Shown one piece after another: positions 35,495-47,659 of a stretch of 64,000 nt of DNA. The first letter of the stretch is position 1, and each line of letters starts with the position of its first letter. The position numbers were made by a program, and so were the translations under genes. The notes under the pieces were generated by a model that saw nothing but the letters and a program-made list of their open reading frames with translations, had not been told where the DNA came from and searched no databases. The DNA is from Spirodela intermedia (Eukaryota; Streptophyta; Magnoliopsida; Alismatales; Araceae): NCBI GenBank assembly GCA_902729315.2, contig LR746268.1, positions 8,291,501 to 8,355,500 on the forward strand, given 5' to 3'.

Positions 35495-37037
35495 GTCTTT
35501 CTGTGACCTCTTAGTCGATTTTTGGCTCACATGTTGAGGCGGCATAAGTACTTAAATGGAAGGCGACCGTGGACTCAGAAGTGGATACCTTGATATCTCA
35601 AGGGACTTGGACACTAGCTCCTCATCCGATGGATGCCAATATCGTCACACGTAAATGAGTGTTCACACTCAAATACCATTTAGTAGTCCTATTACATGTC
35701 ACAAGGCTCATCTGGTTGCTTGTGACTACACTCAAGCATATGGCATCAACTACATTGAGATGTTCTCTCCCGTCATCTAACTCACTTTTGTCCGAGTGTT
35801 CCTCTCTCTTGTTGTAAATTAGGCATGGTCTCTTTACCAATTAGATATTTTTAACAAATTTCTCTATGGTGATCTCGATGAGTAGATTTTTATGGAGCAA
35901 CCTCTAAGATATATTATTATGGGAGAGTCATCTAATGTGTTTTTTTTGAAGAAGTCAATTTACAAGCTCAAGTGGAGTCAACATGCTTGGTTCACTAAGT
36001 TTAGTTGTCTTCTCACCACATTTAACTTCTCATCATATGTTGTAGATCTCACAATACTCACAAAGAAGACTAAGGGCAGCCTAGTCATTTTTGCAGTCTA
36101 CATTGATGACATTTTTATGATTGGGAGTGATGATGCCGACATTCATTATATCAAAGCTCATTTGCAACAACACCTTAGCATATGTGACTTAGGAACTCTA
36201 AGGTATTTTCTTGGGAATTGAGTTTGCATATAGAAGTATGCTCCTCACCATGACCTATCAGAAGTATGCTCTTAACATGCTTCAAGAGATTAGACTCCTT
36301 TGGTGCAAACTAGAAACTTTGTCTATAGAAGCTCATCTGTAGTTGTAGGACACTTCTTCTTCACTCTTTGAGGATGCTAATTGATATAAACAATTGTTGG
36401 ACAAGCTGATATATCTCACTATCACTCACTCTGACATCGTGTATATAATTAGTGTTTTGAATTAGTTCATGCAAGAGTCATGATGAGTTTACTAAGAGGG
36501 AGCTCTACGAGTTCTAACATACGTCAAGTGAGCCTCAAGACAAAGACTCATCTATTGGCAACATGGTCATCTCTATGTCCAAGCTTATTTTGATGCTAGG
36601 TATGTAGGTGACAAGGGTGATCAGAAATGTAATGTGGGTTACTACACATATGTCGAAGGTAACCTTGTCACCTGGTGGTCTCAAAAACAAAGAGTGGTGT
36701 CATGATCTAATGCGGAGTCTGAGTATCAAGCCAAAGCGGAGATCACATGAGAGATAGTATGACTTCGATCACTTTTCGAAGATCTAGCATCTCTTCTCTT
36801 TCTCTAATACATATGCATTGCGATAGTTAACCCGTTATCTTCATTGCTGGCAATCACACATTACATGAGCGCATTAAGCATATTGAGATCGAGAGAAGAT
36901 TATGTCTGGTCTCATCTCTACTCTTCACGTGACCTCATTTCATCAAGTCGTAGATGTCTTCACGAAAAATCTAGTCGAGATCTCATGTCATACCACATGT
37001 ATCAAGTTGGGCATGCTTGACTTATATGTTCCAACTT
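35495..37037 (+). pseudogene. Copia element A, 3' half: RT and RNase H remnants
   Basis: Continues element A after the gypsy insertion. RT begins about 35553 (WKATVDSEVDTLISQGTWTL). The open piece 35892-36221 carries SIYKLKWSQHAWFTKF and the catalytic box FAVYIDDIFMIGSDD. RNase H follows to about 37037. Many stops. It is closely related to elements B (44220-47518) and C (37575-38376). Confidence 0.85.
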
Positions 37038-37046
37038 GAGGGAGAG

Positions 37047-37155
37047 TGTTCGATAATGTCCAACTCATTAGGCCCTATCAGGGCCTTATATATACACATG
37101 TAGTCTTCTAATATGGATGATGTATTCTAAGGTTTCTTCTTTTTGATTGTCAACA
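37047..37155 (+). repeat. 3' LTR of copia element A (109 bp)
   Basis: Starts TGTTCGATAATG right after the purine tract GAGGGAGAG (37038-37046) and ends GATTGTCAACA. Terminal dinucleotides are TG...CA with inverted ends TGTT/AACA. A TATA-like TTATATATACA lies at about 37086-37096. The very short length matches the LTRs of elements B and C. Confidence 0.8.
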
Positions 37156-37555
37156 TACTCAGAAATACACATTGACTTTTAATGGGATCAACAACCCAAT
37201 CACACTAGCTCATCATCCTCAAAGACCTTGCCCCTCAAGGACACAATCATCTTATCAACACTAGATGCTTTAACTTAAATCTTTCTCTACTCACCACCTA
37301 AGCATCTTAGGGCCTGATGGAGAGTGTCAACCTTTGAGATGAGTATTATTTTAAATCATCAAATATTGAATGTAAGATTGATGTAGAGTTTTGTACTTAG
37401 TTGAAGATATGTATTCAATGGAACATGAATAGAGAGATGGATATGTTCATTGGAGTGTGGATAGATATTAGAAAGTATTTTGATAGTCATTATTATTTTC
37501 TTCATAATATTTTCTCCTTTTATTCTTCAATGTTTTCTAATCTTTTCATGTCTTA
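37156..37555. other. Spacer between copia elements A and C
   Basis: No gene recognised. AT-rich relic sequence. Around 37300-37330 (GATGGAGAGTGTCAAC) there may be another decayed copia LTR start. Confidence 0.35.
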
Positions 37556-39497
37556 ACACTCAGACAGAAGTGAGTTAGATGACAAGAGAAAACGTCTCAG
37601 TGTAATTAATGCCATACACTTGGGTGAAGCCACAAGCAATCATACGAGCCTTATGACATGCAATAGTGCCATATGAATAGTATTTGAGTGTGAACAACCA
37701 TTTATATGTGACGATGTTGGCATCTATTGGACAGAAAACTAGTGTCCAAGTCCCTTGAGATACCAAGGCATCCACTTCCGAATTTATGACTACTCGATAC
37801 CTATGTCACCTTAACATGTGGGTAAGGAATTGACTTGAAAGCCACAAAAAAGGCAAAGGTATGAAAGGAGGGGGAAAGGTGATCGTAGGAAATGAAGTGA
37901 GAGATGGGGTGTTAGGTACAAGCACAAGTGTCTTTGTGTAGAGAAATGAGAAGATCAAGATCCTCTTGAGGAACACTAGGGACGTCACTGGGAGGCACAA
38001 TCAGCTTGGTGGAGGAGGGGGACGATGGATCTATAGTCAATGTGGAGGAGGTTGGTGGAGATGAAGAGCCAAGAGGAGAAGGTGATAGTGAAGAAGACAC
38101 ATAGGAGGGAGTCAAAGGAGATGGATCTGCAAGGATCATCAAGGGGGGAAAGCTAAGTGGAGGAGAGGCAATGATTTGAGGAGGAGGGAAGGTAGAGGAG
38201 AAAAAGAGAGACTCCTCATAGAAGGTGACGTTGGCCAACGTAATATAGTGATGGGTGTCAAGAAAGTAAACCCAATAGCTCTTCTGCATTCGGGAGTAGC
38301 CAAAAAAAACCCCTTTGAAAGCATGAGAGATGAATTTTAGATAGAAAAATAGGGTGATCTCAGACGAAGGCTGCATTCAATCATCAAAGGAGGAAGAAAA
38401 AATGCGGGTAATATAAGTACGAGTCATTGAAAGGGAATGACTCTATCTAGAGAAGCAGAGGGAAGTTGATTCTAGAGTTAAGTGACCATCATGAGGGCGT
38501 TGATCTATAGATAGTGTGGGACATTCATCTCACAAAGTAGGGTGCGAGTGATTTTAAGTAGTTGACAATGTTTTCGTTTAGTGATACTATTCTACTATGA
38601 GGTATAAGGGTAGGTGGTCTAATAGATACTATCATGATCTGTGCATAAGGTTTAAAGAGAGGTTTGAATAAACTTGAGGGTGTGTCGGTGTGAAGAATTT
38701 TGAGTGTAGTAGAATATTAAGTGACAACCTTTGTGATGAATTGGATAATACTAGTGATGACCTCAAAGTGGTCACATAGGAGGTATACCTAACTCACATA
38801 GGTATAATCATCAATAAGAACGATGTAATATCGATGACTCAAGAGAGGAGCACAAGAAGAACCTTATACATTACAATGGATGGGTTCAAAAAAGGGTGAA
38901 AGAGAGAATATCATCTTGATTGAGGTAAGAAGAATGGTATTGTTTACCCAATTGACATGACTCACACATAAATTTTTTTAAGAGAAAACTATTGTAAGGT
39001 TTTTTGAAGTTTCTAAAATAGGGATAACCTAACTACTAATGTCATAAGAGAGAAAAAGTGGCAGTAAAGACAACAAAAAGAGCTCGGAGGCAAGAAGAGG
39101 GTTCAACAAAAATGAGCTCATAGACACCTTGCTCGTTCTCACGACCCAAATGAATTCTCTATCTGGTGTGCAGATTTTGAAAAGTGCAATGAAAAAGAAA
39201 AAAAATAACAGTACAACTAAGGGCACAAATAATAGCACTAATTGAGAGAAGATTTGTAAGAAAGCCAAGAATGTAGAGGACCTACTAGAGGGGAAGGTCA
39301 GAAGTGACGAAAATAGTGCCACAACTATTGATCAGATAAGTCCATTCATCGGCAATGATGACAAGGGGAATTGAAAGGGATAGATTGATATGAAGATAAA
39401 AAGGATGAAATGCGTTGAGAAGAGAGGGGTGCTATTGAAGGAGGGCAGCATGTTAGAGAGGGATATGGCAGCTAAAGAAAATCTACCTTTAATACCA
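37556..39497 (-). pseudogene. Copia element C remnant (opposite orientation)
   Basis: Minus-strand copia relic lacking gag and the 3' end. From right to left: a protease/GAG-pre-integrase block at 39322-39029 (ALFKICTPDREFIWVVRTSK), integrase remnants at about 38980-38400, the integrase C-terminal block FKGVFFGYSRMQKSYWVYF at about 38324-38270, a proline/serine-rich linker, and the RT start MDALVSQGTWTLV at 37775. It stops near 37556. The 5' LTR is at 39498-39619, with a primer site directly beside it. Confidence 0.8.
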
Positions 39498-39619
39498 TGT
39501 TGACAATGAAATAGAAAACCCTAGAATATATCATCAAGAATGAAAGACTGCATATTTATATATATGAAAGAGGAGATAGAGATGATACTAGGTTGAGAGT
39601 CTGATGACACTATTAAACA
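39498..39619 (-). repeat. 5' LTR of copia element C (122 bp)
   Basis: On the minus strand it runs TGTTTAATAGTG to ATTGTCAACA and is followed by TGGTATTAAAGG, a primer site resembling initiator tRNA-Met. Same family as the LTRs at 37047 and 47526. Confidence 0.8.
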
Positions 39620-39807
39620 AATATCATACTTTTTCAAGAATTATGAGATTTATCCACTAAATAACACCATTATGTTGTAGAATCTTCTTCACTATATAGT
39701 GATGTTAAATGACATACTTATCAAAAAATTGATCAAGTTTAGAATTCTTAAATTATATACCATTGTTACTCCACAAGATTTTGATCTTTCTTTCTATCTG
39801 ATTTTCT

Positions 39808-41500
39808 ACTAATAAGTTTTTATTATCATGAGTTAATAATTAATAAATAATATAGTTTTAGCCTTAACTCATGATAAATAGACTTAAATTTGTGTTAAAT
39901 TATAAAAAGTGGTTTTCAGTTGATTAATGTGATTTTTTGGTTAATTATATGATTTTATGTGAATTTATATGATTTTTATAATCCTATTTTTGAGATAAAT
40001 AAAGAAGAAGAAAATAAAATAAAATAAATAAAAAAAGAGAGGACCCGCTAGCCAGCAAGCGAGTTAGAAGTGTAGTCGAAGAAGAGCCACAAGTGGGGGC
40101 TCAAGCGGCTATAGACTGATGGGGATACGTGTGCGCCACTCCCCTTTCATGTCACTAGTGGCTAGTCAGTTGTGGGACAAGGAGTAAATGTACATGTGAG
40201 AGAAAGAGACTCATTACTCAAAAATATGATATTACTATATATTTGCCCAAAACTTTAGTATACAATCGTTGTAGGACTAAATCTGCATCTTCTCGAGAAA
40301 GCCTTCAAAGATTTTAATACTTATATTACCCATTATTTATAACAAAGATATATTATGATGACATCACTTTATAAGGGCATTAGAGTACTTATTTCAATCT
40401 CTCTTCTGCAAGCAGACAATCAGCGCAAATTCGAATCCTCTTAGAGTGAAAACTCTTATTTTTATCTGATTAAATTTTAACTTTCTTGTAGATTGTCAAT
40501 GAAAGATTAAGCTATTAGAATCGTTAGATCAATGGTGAAAATCTTGTCTACATAATTCGTAGAGAATTCTTACTAAAATTATTAAATGATTCGTGATAAA
40601 AGGATTGTGAATCTATCGAGTAAATTATTTTTGATTGATCGACGAACAAGTCATCATCAAGAAGAGGATGATTCGCCGAGAAATAAATTGCCACCTCCTG
40701 AAAGTATACCGGATGCGATGAAGAGCCTCCTCTTATTATGCAGACTTGAAAATGAAGCTCCTTAATATGTGCTTCACTTTCATTCAGTTCTTCTTCATCG
40801 GGTGATAGTCGTCAGAGAGCTGCAAAGTCACCACTTTTTCATTCCATCAGGTGATAGTTGTCGGAGACAGTTCGACGACTTATTTCATTGATCTCTAGAC
40901 TTCGCAAGAAGATCTAAAGATTATCTATGTCGTCCTTGTCTAAGGAGAGCCTTTGAGGCCATGGACACTATATGACGATCCTCCTGAATACTCAAGATTC
41001 TAGTACATCGCCGACGCATCACCGCCATGATGCCAAAACTGTATTTTATTACTTTCAACTTAATTTTTACTTTATTTATTGATAATTTATGTGATTTAAA
41101 TTTACCCAACTACTCTTCATTTAATTATAATTATTCTAACTTTTATAAATTTTAATTTGATCAATTAAATCATATGTAATCATTTATGTAAGAATTAGAG
41201 TTTTACTCGATTCGCATTTATCATGTGTTGACATCATCTTGATGTTTGCAACCTTAGTTTCCTTTTTCATGAATTTTAAATATATTTCATTTTTATTTCT
41301 TAATCTAAAATTTATAAAAAATTAAATTCTTTGAGAAAAATTCTAAAAAAATAATTGATATTCTATTACATCTCTATGATCGGCCTAATTTTTTTCACTA
41401 TTTTTGAAATTTTTATTAAATTATAATTGATATATTTTTTCAAAAATACTTCTAAATATTTAAAAATTAGATTTTTCTAGTTTTATAAATTTTAAATTTA
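39808..41500 (+). repeat. 1.7-kb dispersed repeat (probable solo LTR), copy 2
   Basis: Same orientation as 21877-23595, with the same terminal hairpin (TTATCATGAGTTAA / TTAACTCATGATAA near 39822-39880). On its right it abuts copia element B, and it truncates that element's 5' portion or sits beside the truncation. Confidence 0.65.
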
Positions 41501-42217
41501 CATATTGAATGGAAGATTGGTTTGAGCTGTGAAAATGGTGAAGTGTCTATGAACTCATTTCTAATGAACCCTCATTTGGCCTTCAAGCCTTTTTTGTTGC
41601 CTCTTTGGTTACTTCTTCTCATTTGTGATATTGTCGTTTATGTCATTCTTGTTTCTCTAAATTTCAAAAAATCTTATTGTGACTTTTTCTCTCTAAGTTT
41701 ATGTGCGAATCTTGTCAAGTGAGTAAATATCACTATACTTCTTATCTTAGTCATGATGACATCCCTTCTTCTATTCTCTTTGACCTTTTTCATTACGAAA
41801 TAATAAAAATGGTTTTATTTAAGATGTATGGGATCCATCTCGGGCCATCATTATTTCATCATTTTTATTGATGACTACATTCATGTGAGTTGGGTCTACC
41901 TATTATAGAACTGTTCTAAGGTCGTCATTATGGTTACCCACTTCATCATCGAAGTTTTCACCTAATACACCACTACGCTCAAGATTCTTCGTACTGATAA
42001 TACTCTTGAGTTTGTCTAAGCATCTTTTCGTAGCTTTTGTAATGATTGTGACATCCTTCACCAGACCATTTATTCACGCACCTTGTAGTAGAATAGTGTT
42101 GATGCCCTTTTAACTACTATTTACCTCGAGAATTGGCTTCCCTTTGTTCTTCTTGAGAGGGGAGACATTCTTCTTTATCACTTAATCTATGATTCTCTTC
42201 TTTTTTCTCTTTCCCTT
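41501..42217 (+). pseudogene. Copia element B, part 1: GAG-pre-integrase and integrase
   Basis: Degenerate reading frame similar to element A at 27614-28330 (GRLVWAV-like start, then the SLFCCLFGYF block). It breaks off at 42217, where a solo LTR is inserted, and resumes at 43668. Confidence 0.75.
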
Positions 42218-43667
42218 TGATAACACACATACATTCATACTTGATAGAAATCATGTATGTTATCACTGAAGTCATTCATTTTGTGTAATCCATACATAAT
42301 GTTCAAGTCACAACTTTACATATTTTTTAGCACATCTATAGATTAATGTTATTGGACTTTGTGAAGTTCAACAACTCAATTCTATTGATTATTCTCTAAG
42401 CTTGTATGTGTAGAGTATTAGGCCTTTATTAAGAAGAAAAGAGACAAAATCCCAAAATCTAAGCAAAGAAGAATTAGGCTAACCTAAGACTTGGAGGTAT
42501 GCCCATAAGTCAATGGGCCTACAAGGGCTAGACCAATAGAGCACCAATTGAAGCTTGGAGCTCAATGTGGATCTCCGTGAGCCCAGCTAAGGTCCAGTTG
42601 GTGCCAAGGTTGTGGATTTATATTTTCATAAAGTCTAAATGAAGTCTATCTAGAGTCAATGCTCAACAAGACAGTTGGGGTCCAACTAAAACAAAGGCCC
42701 AAACATGCAGCCCAAAGCCCAATTACAAGGAGCTCAACTGTAGCCCAAGGCCCAATTACAGTGGTTGAGGGGATAAGCTTCAAATTCACTAACCAATAGA
42801 AGAAGAGTACGGTTGTGCTGGCACCCACTCCTAAAATATGCAGAATCTAAATACCCTTGTAAATTACTTTAATAGTAGCCACAAAGGGAGGTTGTTTGTT
42901 TAATTTTAAGAAGGTAAAATAAGAACTAAAAGGGGGTATTTAATGTCTCATGGCCCCACATGTGGAGGCATCTTCAATGGTTCCAGACTAGGGCTGGCTG
43001 TAAGACAAGACCCCAAGAGTCCCTCTTCTATTATGCAGGTATGAATAAATTTATTTTGTCCATTTCTTGTGTGATGGAAGAGGTTAGCAAGGAGGAAGGG
43101 AGAAGAGTGGCCTAGAAGGGAAGATGCACTTACCTGAAGATGAATAGAGCCTTGGGTTGGCAAGATAGACCTTAGGATAGATGTGTGATTCTCTTGTGCA
43201 TTCACTATCCCATTAACTTCAAAATTATGTAGGTTAGTATTAGGAGGGAGCATGAGAGAGAGACTTGTCAAAAGAGATAGCACTTACTAACTGTTGATTA
43301 GAGCCTTGAGTTGGCAACGTAAACCCTAAGATAAGTGTTGTTCTCTAGAGCTTTCATGCCCCCTATCTTAGTCCTTGCATAGATAGGTTAGCATTTAGTA
43401 TTCTATGTAGTTTAGAAGTCACATTTGCACAACCTAACCTATTATATTCTTCCAAGTGTCTTACCCTTGAGGCATAAGATACTTCTCCCTCCATTCATCT
43501 CTTTCTCCTAAATCCTCTAGAATATAAATTTTCACCCCAACCTAATCATATTCCCTATGGATACGACCCTAGTTCACTACTTTCTACATAATCAATCAAG
43601 AGTTAGACTTATAAGTATTTTTTAAACTCTAGTTATGATTCACGACACCTTAAATTTAGATTTATCA
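42218..43667 (+). mobile_element. Solo LTR inserted in copia element B (1.45 kb)
   Basis: Starts TGATAACACACATAC, ends TTTAGATTTATCA. Flanked by CCCTT (42213-42217) and C-CCCTT (43669-43673), consistent with a 5-bp target duplication plus one extra base. The 8-bp hairpin TGATAACA (42218-42225) / TGTTATCA (42258-42265) heads the element. CCCTATGGATACGACCC lies near its 3' end (about 43553). Integrase coding on the two sides belongs to one copia element. Confidence 0.8.
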
Positions 43668-45446
43668 CCCCTTGGGTCTTTGAATGTACTGCCTTCATCT
43701 AGGATTCCTCTCCTTCTCTTTCTAAACTCACCCCTCATGCTCTTAAAAGGGTCTTTATCGGACTACTCTCGCACACAAAAGGGTTATCAGGTCTACTTCC
43801 TTGATACCTGTTGTTATGTTACGTCACTTTTCATTTGACTCATTCTCCTCCTTGTGCTGCTATGTCTCCTCCACTTGGTTCCCTCCCTTAATGGTTTTTA
43901 TGAGCCCTCTTCTTTCTCTTCCCTCATGTTCACTCTATATGGGGTCGTTACCCTCATCCGCCTCTCTTCAGCCTATGTCTCCCATGGCTCATCATGCTCC
44001 AAATATAGGTCTCATCCTCTCTTACAATCCCCTCTCCTCCTTCAGTCCTTGCTCAACCTAATGACTATCATCTCCTTATTATCCTCCACAAAGGTACACA
44101 CATCTGCACCCATTATCCCATTTCTCAATTTGTCTCCTATGATCGCCTTTCTTCTTCCTTTCATGTTTTGCCCTCTCTATGACCTCCAAGTTGCTTCCAC
44201 GATTGTATATTGAAGCTACAAAGGTACTTGCATGGAAGGCAGCCATGAATTCAGAGGTAGCTACATTCGTTGTTCGGAAGACGTGGCATTTGGTTCCACA
44301 CCCAACCGATGCCAACATTGTGACGTGTAAGTAGACGTTTACCCTCAAGTATCACCTGGATGGCTCCATCGCTCGTCACAAAGCTTGTCTGGTCACTCAA
44401 GGCTACACGTAGGCATATAGAATCAACTACATAGACGTTCTCTCTTATCGTCCATCTCAACTCCATTTGCATGCTCCTCTCTCTCGTCATCAATCACATA
44501 CGATCTCTCCACTAATTAGATATTTCTAACACCTTTTTCTACGATGATCTTGTAAAGTAGGTCTTTTATAGAGCAACCTCTTGGGATATGTTTCTTAGAG
44601 AAAATAATCGAATGTGTGTCTCTTATGACGTGTCAAACAAAGTCCATGTGTTTGGTTTGCCAAGTTTAGTGGTTTACTCACCACTTTCAATTTTACCTAC
44701 TACACTGCAAACTCCACCATGCTCATAAAAAAGACAAAGAGTAATCTTATCATCCTTGTTGTCTATGTTGACGACATTCTTGTGATTGAAAGTGATGAGG
44801 CAAGCATATTTACTATCAAAGTTTACTATAGTAATACCTCAACATTCATGACTTGAAGATTCTGTAATATTTTCTTGAGATTGAGTTTGAGTATTAGGAC
44901 AGAAAACTCATCCTCACTCAGCAGAAGTATACCTTTGACATACTTTAAGAGATAGGTCTCTTTGGGTGTAAGTTAGAGACTTTGCCTATGAAACCTCGCC
45001 CACAACTCTAGAACACTTTATCTCCCCTACTCGAGGATGTTAATTGGTATCAACAATTATTGGGCAAGTTGATATATCTCACCATCACTCGTCCTAATAT
45101 TGTGTACACGATTAGTGTCTTGAGTCAGTTTATGTAGGAGCCTTGACAAGTTCATTGGGAAGGAGTTCTACAAGTCCTTGCCTACATCAAGCAAGCCCCA
45201 AGGAAAGGCTCATCTATCAATGACACGATCATCTCTACATTGTAGTGTACTCTAACGTCAAGTATGCAAGTGACAAGAGGGACCGAAAGTATACTACGAG
45301 TTATTGTACATAAGTCTACTGGTAACCTAGTCACCTGATGATTTCAAAAATAGAGAGTGATGTCTTACTCTAGTGCGGAAGCCAAGTATCGAGCCATGGT
45401 TGAGATAGTGTGGAAAATTGTATGACTTCGATCACTTCTTGACTAT
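43668..45446 (+). pseudogene. Copia element B, part 2: integrase C-terminus and reverse transcriptase
   Basis: Integrase C-terminal phrase KGYQVYFLDTCCYVT at about 43780-43825, then a serine-rich linker. RT from about 44215 contains LVPHPTDANIVTCK, ARHKACLVTQGYT and the catalytic box LVVYVDDILVIESDE at about 44755-44800, then RNase H. Numerous stops. Interrupted at 45446 by the solo LTR 45447-47240. Confidence 0.85.
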
Positions 45447-47240
45447 TGATAACATGCTATTTATGCATGTAATTATATAATTATTAATGCAAATTAAGGC
45501 ATTAATCATTACAAATATATGCATGTTATCATATTTTAAGTATATTTCTATCATTTTGTGTAAATTCATGTTATGATCTTAAAATACACCAAATTATGAA
45601 TTATTATAAATAATTACACATTATAATCTTTAATCCTAATTATATTTATGATCATAATCATGTTTTAAGAGTGAAAATATGAGAGAAAAGATATTTATTA
45701 ACATTTATGTATTTATATAAATTTATTTTATATAATACATAAATGTATAAAATTAATTAAAATTTATTATCTTCTTATTTTAATAATTTGACCTTTTATA
45801 ATGATAGATATTCAATTTTGAATCCAACAAAACAAATTTGAATTAATTTGGAGTTGTATTTTGAAAGTTATGAGTTTTACAATTTTACAGAATTTTCTGG
45901 AATTTTTCTGAATTTATTTATTTTCGATTTTTAATGTTTTAAATTAATTAAAAAAATCGCAAAAAAGGGGTTATATGTCGCGCGTGTACACGTGGATGCG
46001 ACGTGGCAATCGGGGGCCACGTGGCTCTGCCATGTGGACAGCACGCGGGGCGCCTGCGTGGCGCTGATGTGACAAGTGACGTATTTATATTTACTATATA
46101 TATTTATTTAATAAAATACATAGGTCCTTCGATTATCGGATTAATCCCACTTAATCCTCATATGTTATATACCCGAATATATTCCTTTGTTTTTCCCGTG
46201 TGGGACTAAAGTCCCTTAGTTTTCTTATGTGCAGGACGCGTGGCGTGATCTCGTGCGTCCGATCGACATCGCGACAAATAGCATGCGTAGATCACGTGGA
46301 ATCGAGGTCCACGCGATCAGAGATCAACCACGTGCCTAAATACTCACTTAAGTGAATAAATCGTGACCGTCTGATCGAGAGTTATAACGGTCCAGAGTAT
46401 TCACATCAGATGGACATCCAATCACATCTTAACCGCACGATCACGATCGGATGATCGTCGAATCGTCGCGACGATTCGTGAAGAGGCGTCTCATCGCGAT
46501 CGTCCATCGCGATCAACTCCATCAGATCGGACGGCCACGATCATTTCCGAATTTTATAAAATCCGTTCTTCGCGACGGATGAACGGCCGCGATCAATCTT
46601 CAAATTCTCCTTGTTTAGAGCTCCAATTCGCGCGCCATCTTTTGCATTTTGTTCGCAACTCATTTCCGCTTCTGTTGGATGTTTAATTTCAATGTTTGAT
46701 TGAAATAGTTGGAAGAAATCAAGTCTTGAACTCCTCTTTCGTCTTCGAAAATTCGGAATGAAAAGCCTTGCATCCGGCGATTAATTGGATCATTTCGAAG
46801 GCTAATTTGGGTTAGATTGTTTTTTTTCATCTTAATCTTTCATCATTTAGTATTAATTTTACTTTAAGTATTGTAGATTAAGTTTAATTTAGTTTTATTT
46901 TTTGTTTTTAATCATTTCGCGATACGAAAATTTCTCTTAACTTCAAACTTCGATTACTCTTCGAATTCTCATCCAAATTACCTGATTTTTGATTACGTGG
47001 ATTCGAAATTGAGTTATCTTTCTTAATATACTAAATTGCCCAATTTCTAACCTAATTTCATCGTCCGATTTGACCGAATTTCAAAGATATATCTCAAATT
47101 TCCCTAATTCTCCGTGGATTCGACCCTTAATTACCATTATACTAATTAATTACTTTGATTAATCATAAATTGGTAAGATTAGGACTTTGTTTTGACACTG
47201 AATCGTGTGCATTCAACGACCATACGATTTTGTCTCGTCA
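45447..47240 (+). mobile_element. Solo LTR inserted in copia RNase H (1.79 kb)
   Basis: Exact boundaries: ACTAT target duplication (45442-45446 and 47241-47245), start TGATAACATGC, end TTTTGTCTCGTCA. The copia reading frame continues in phase across the insertion after removing one ACTAT. An 11-bp perfect hairpin TGATAACATGC (45447-45457) / GCATGTTATCA (45521-45531) lies at the start. CCGTGGATTCGACCCTT lies at about 47112. It has a clear GC-rich centre (about 45960-46560) in an AT-rich frame. Confidence 0.9.
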
Positions 47241-47518
47241 ACTATCTCAACATTACTTCTCCTTCTCTAATACTCATGCATTGCGACAATCAAGTCGTTA
47301 TCTTCATTGTTGACAATCTCACATTTTGTAAGTGTATGAAGCATATTGAGATCGACTATTACTACATTCGAGATAAGATTATATCTAGACTTATCTCTAT
47401 TTTTCATGTGACATCATCCCATCAACTTGCAGATGTCTTTACGAAATATTTGGTCGACATCTCCTACAACACCACATGTACCAAATTAGACATGTTCAAC
47501 TTATATGCTCAAACTTGA
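47241..47518 (+). pseudogene. Copia element B, part 3: RNase H C-terminus
   Basis: Contains MHCDNQVVIFIVDN, KHIEIDYYYIRDKI and TSSHQLADVFTKYL, the typical copia RNase H ending. It terminates in TGA followed by the polypurine tract GAGGGGGAG and the LTR. Confidence 0.88.
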
Positions 47519-47525
47519 GGGGGAG

Positions 47526-47659
47526 TGTTTGATAGTAGTATCGAACTCTCGGCCCACTAAGACTTATTATCTATCTCTCTCTGATCTCTCCTATATAGAA
47601 GTCATGTATTCTATCTTGAGGCTGCCTAAATTCTAGAATTTTCTCCTCTTATGTCAATA
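47526..47659 (+). repeat. 3' LTR of copia element B (about 134 bp)
   Basis: Begins TGTTTGATAGTAG after the purine tract. The probable end TGTCAATA aligns with TGTCAACA of the other two copia LTRs (one changed base). The end assignment is inferred by alignment. Confidence 0.65.
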
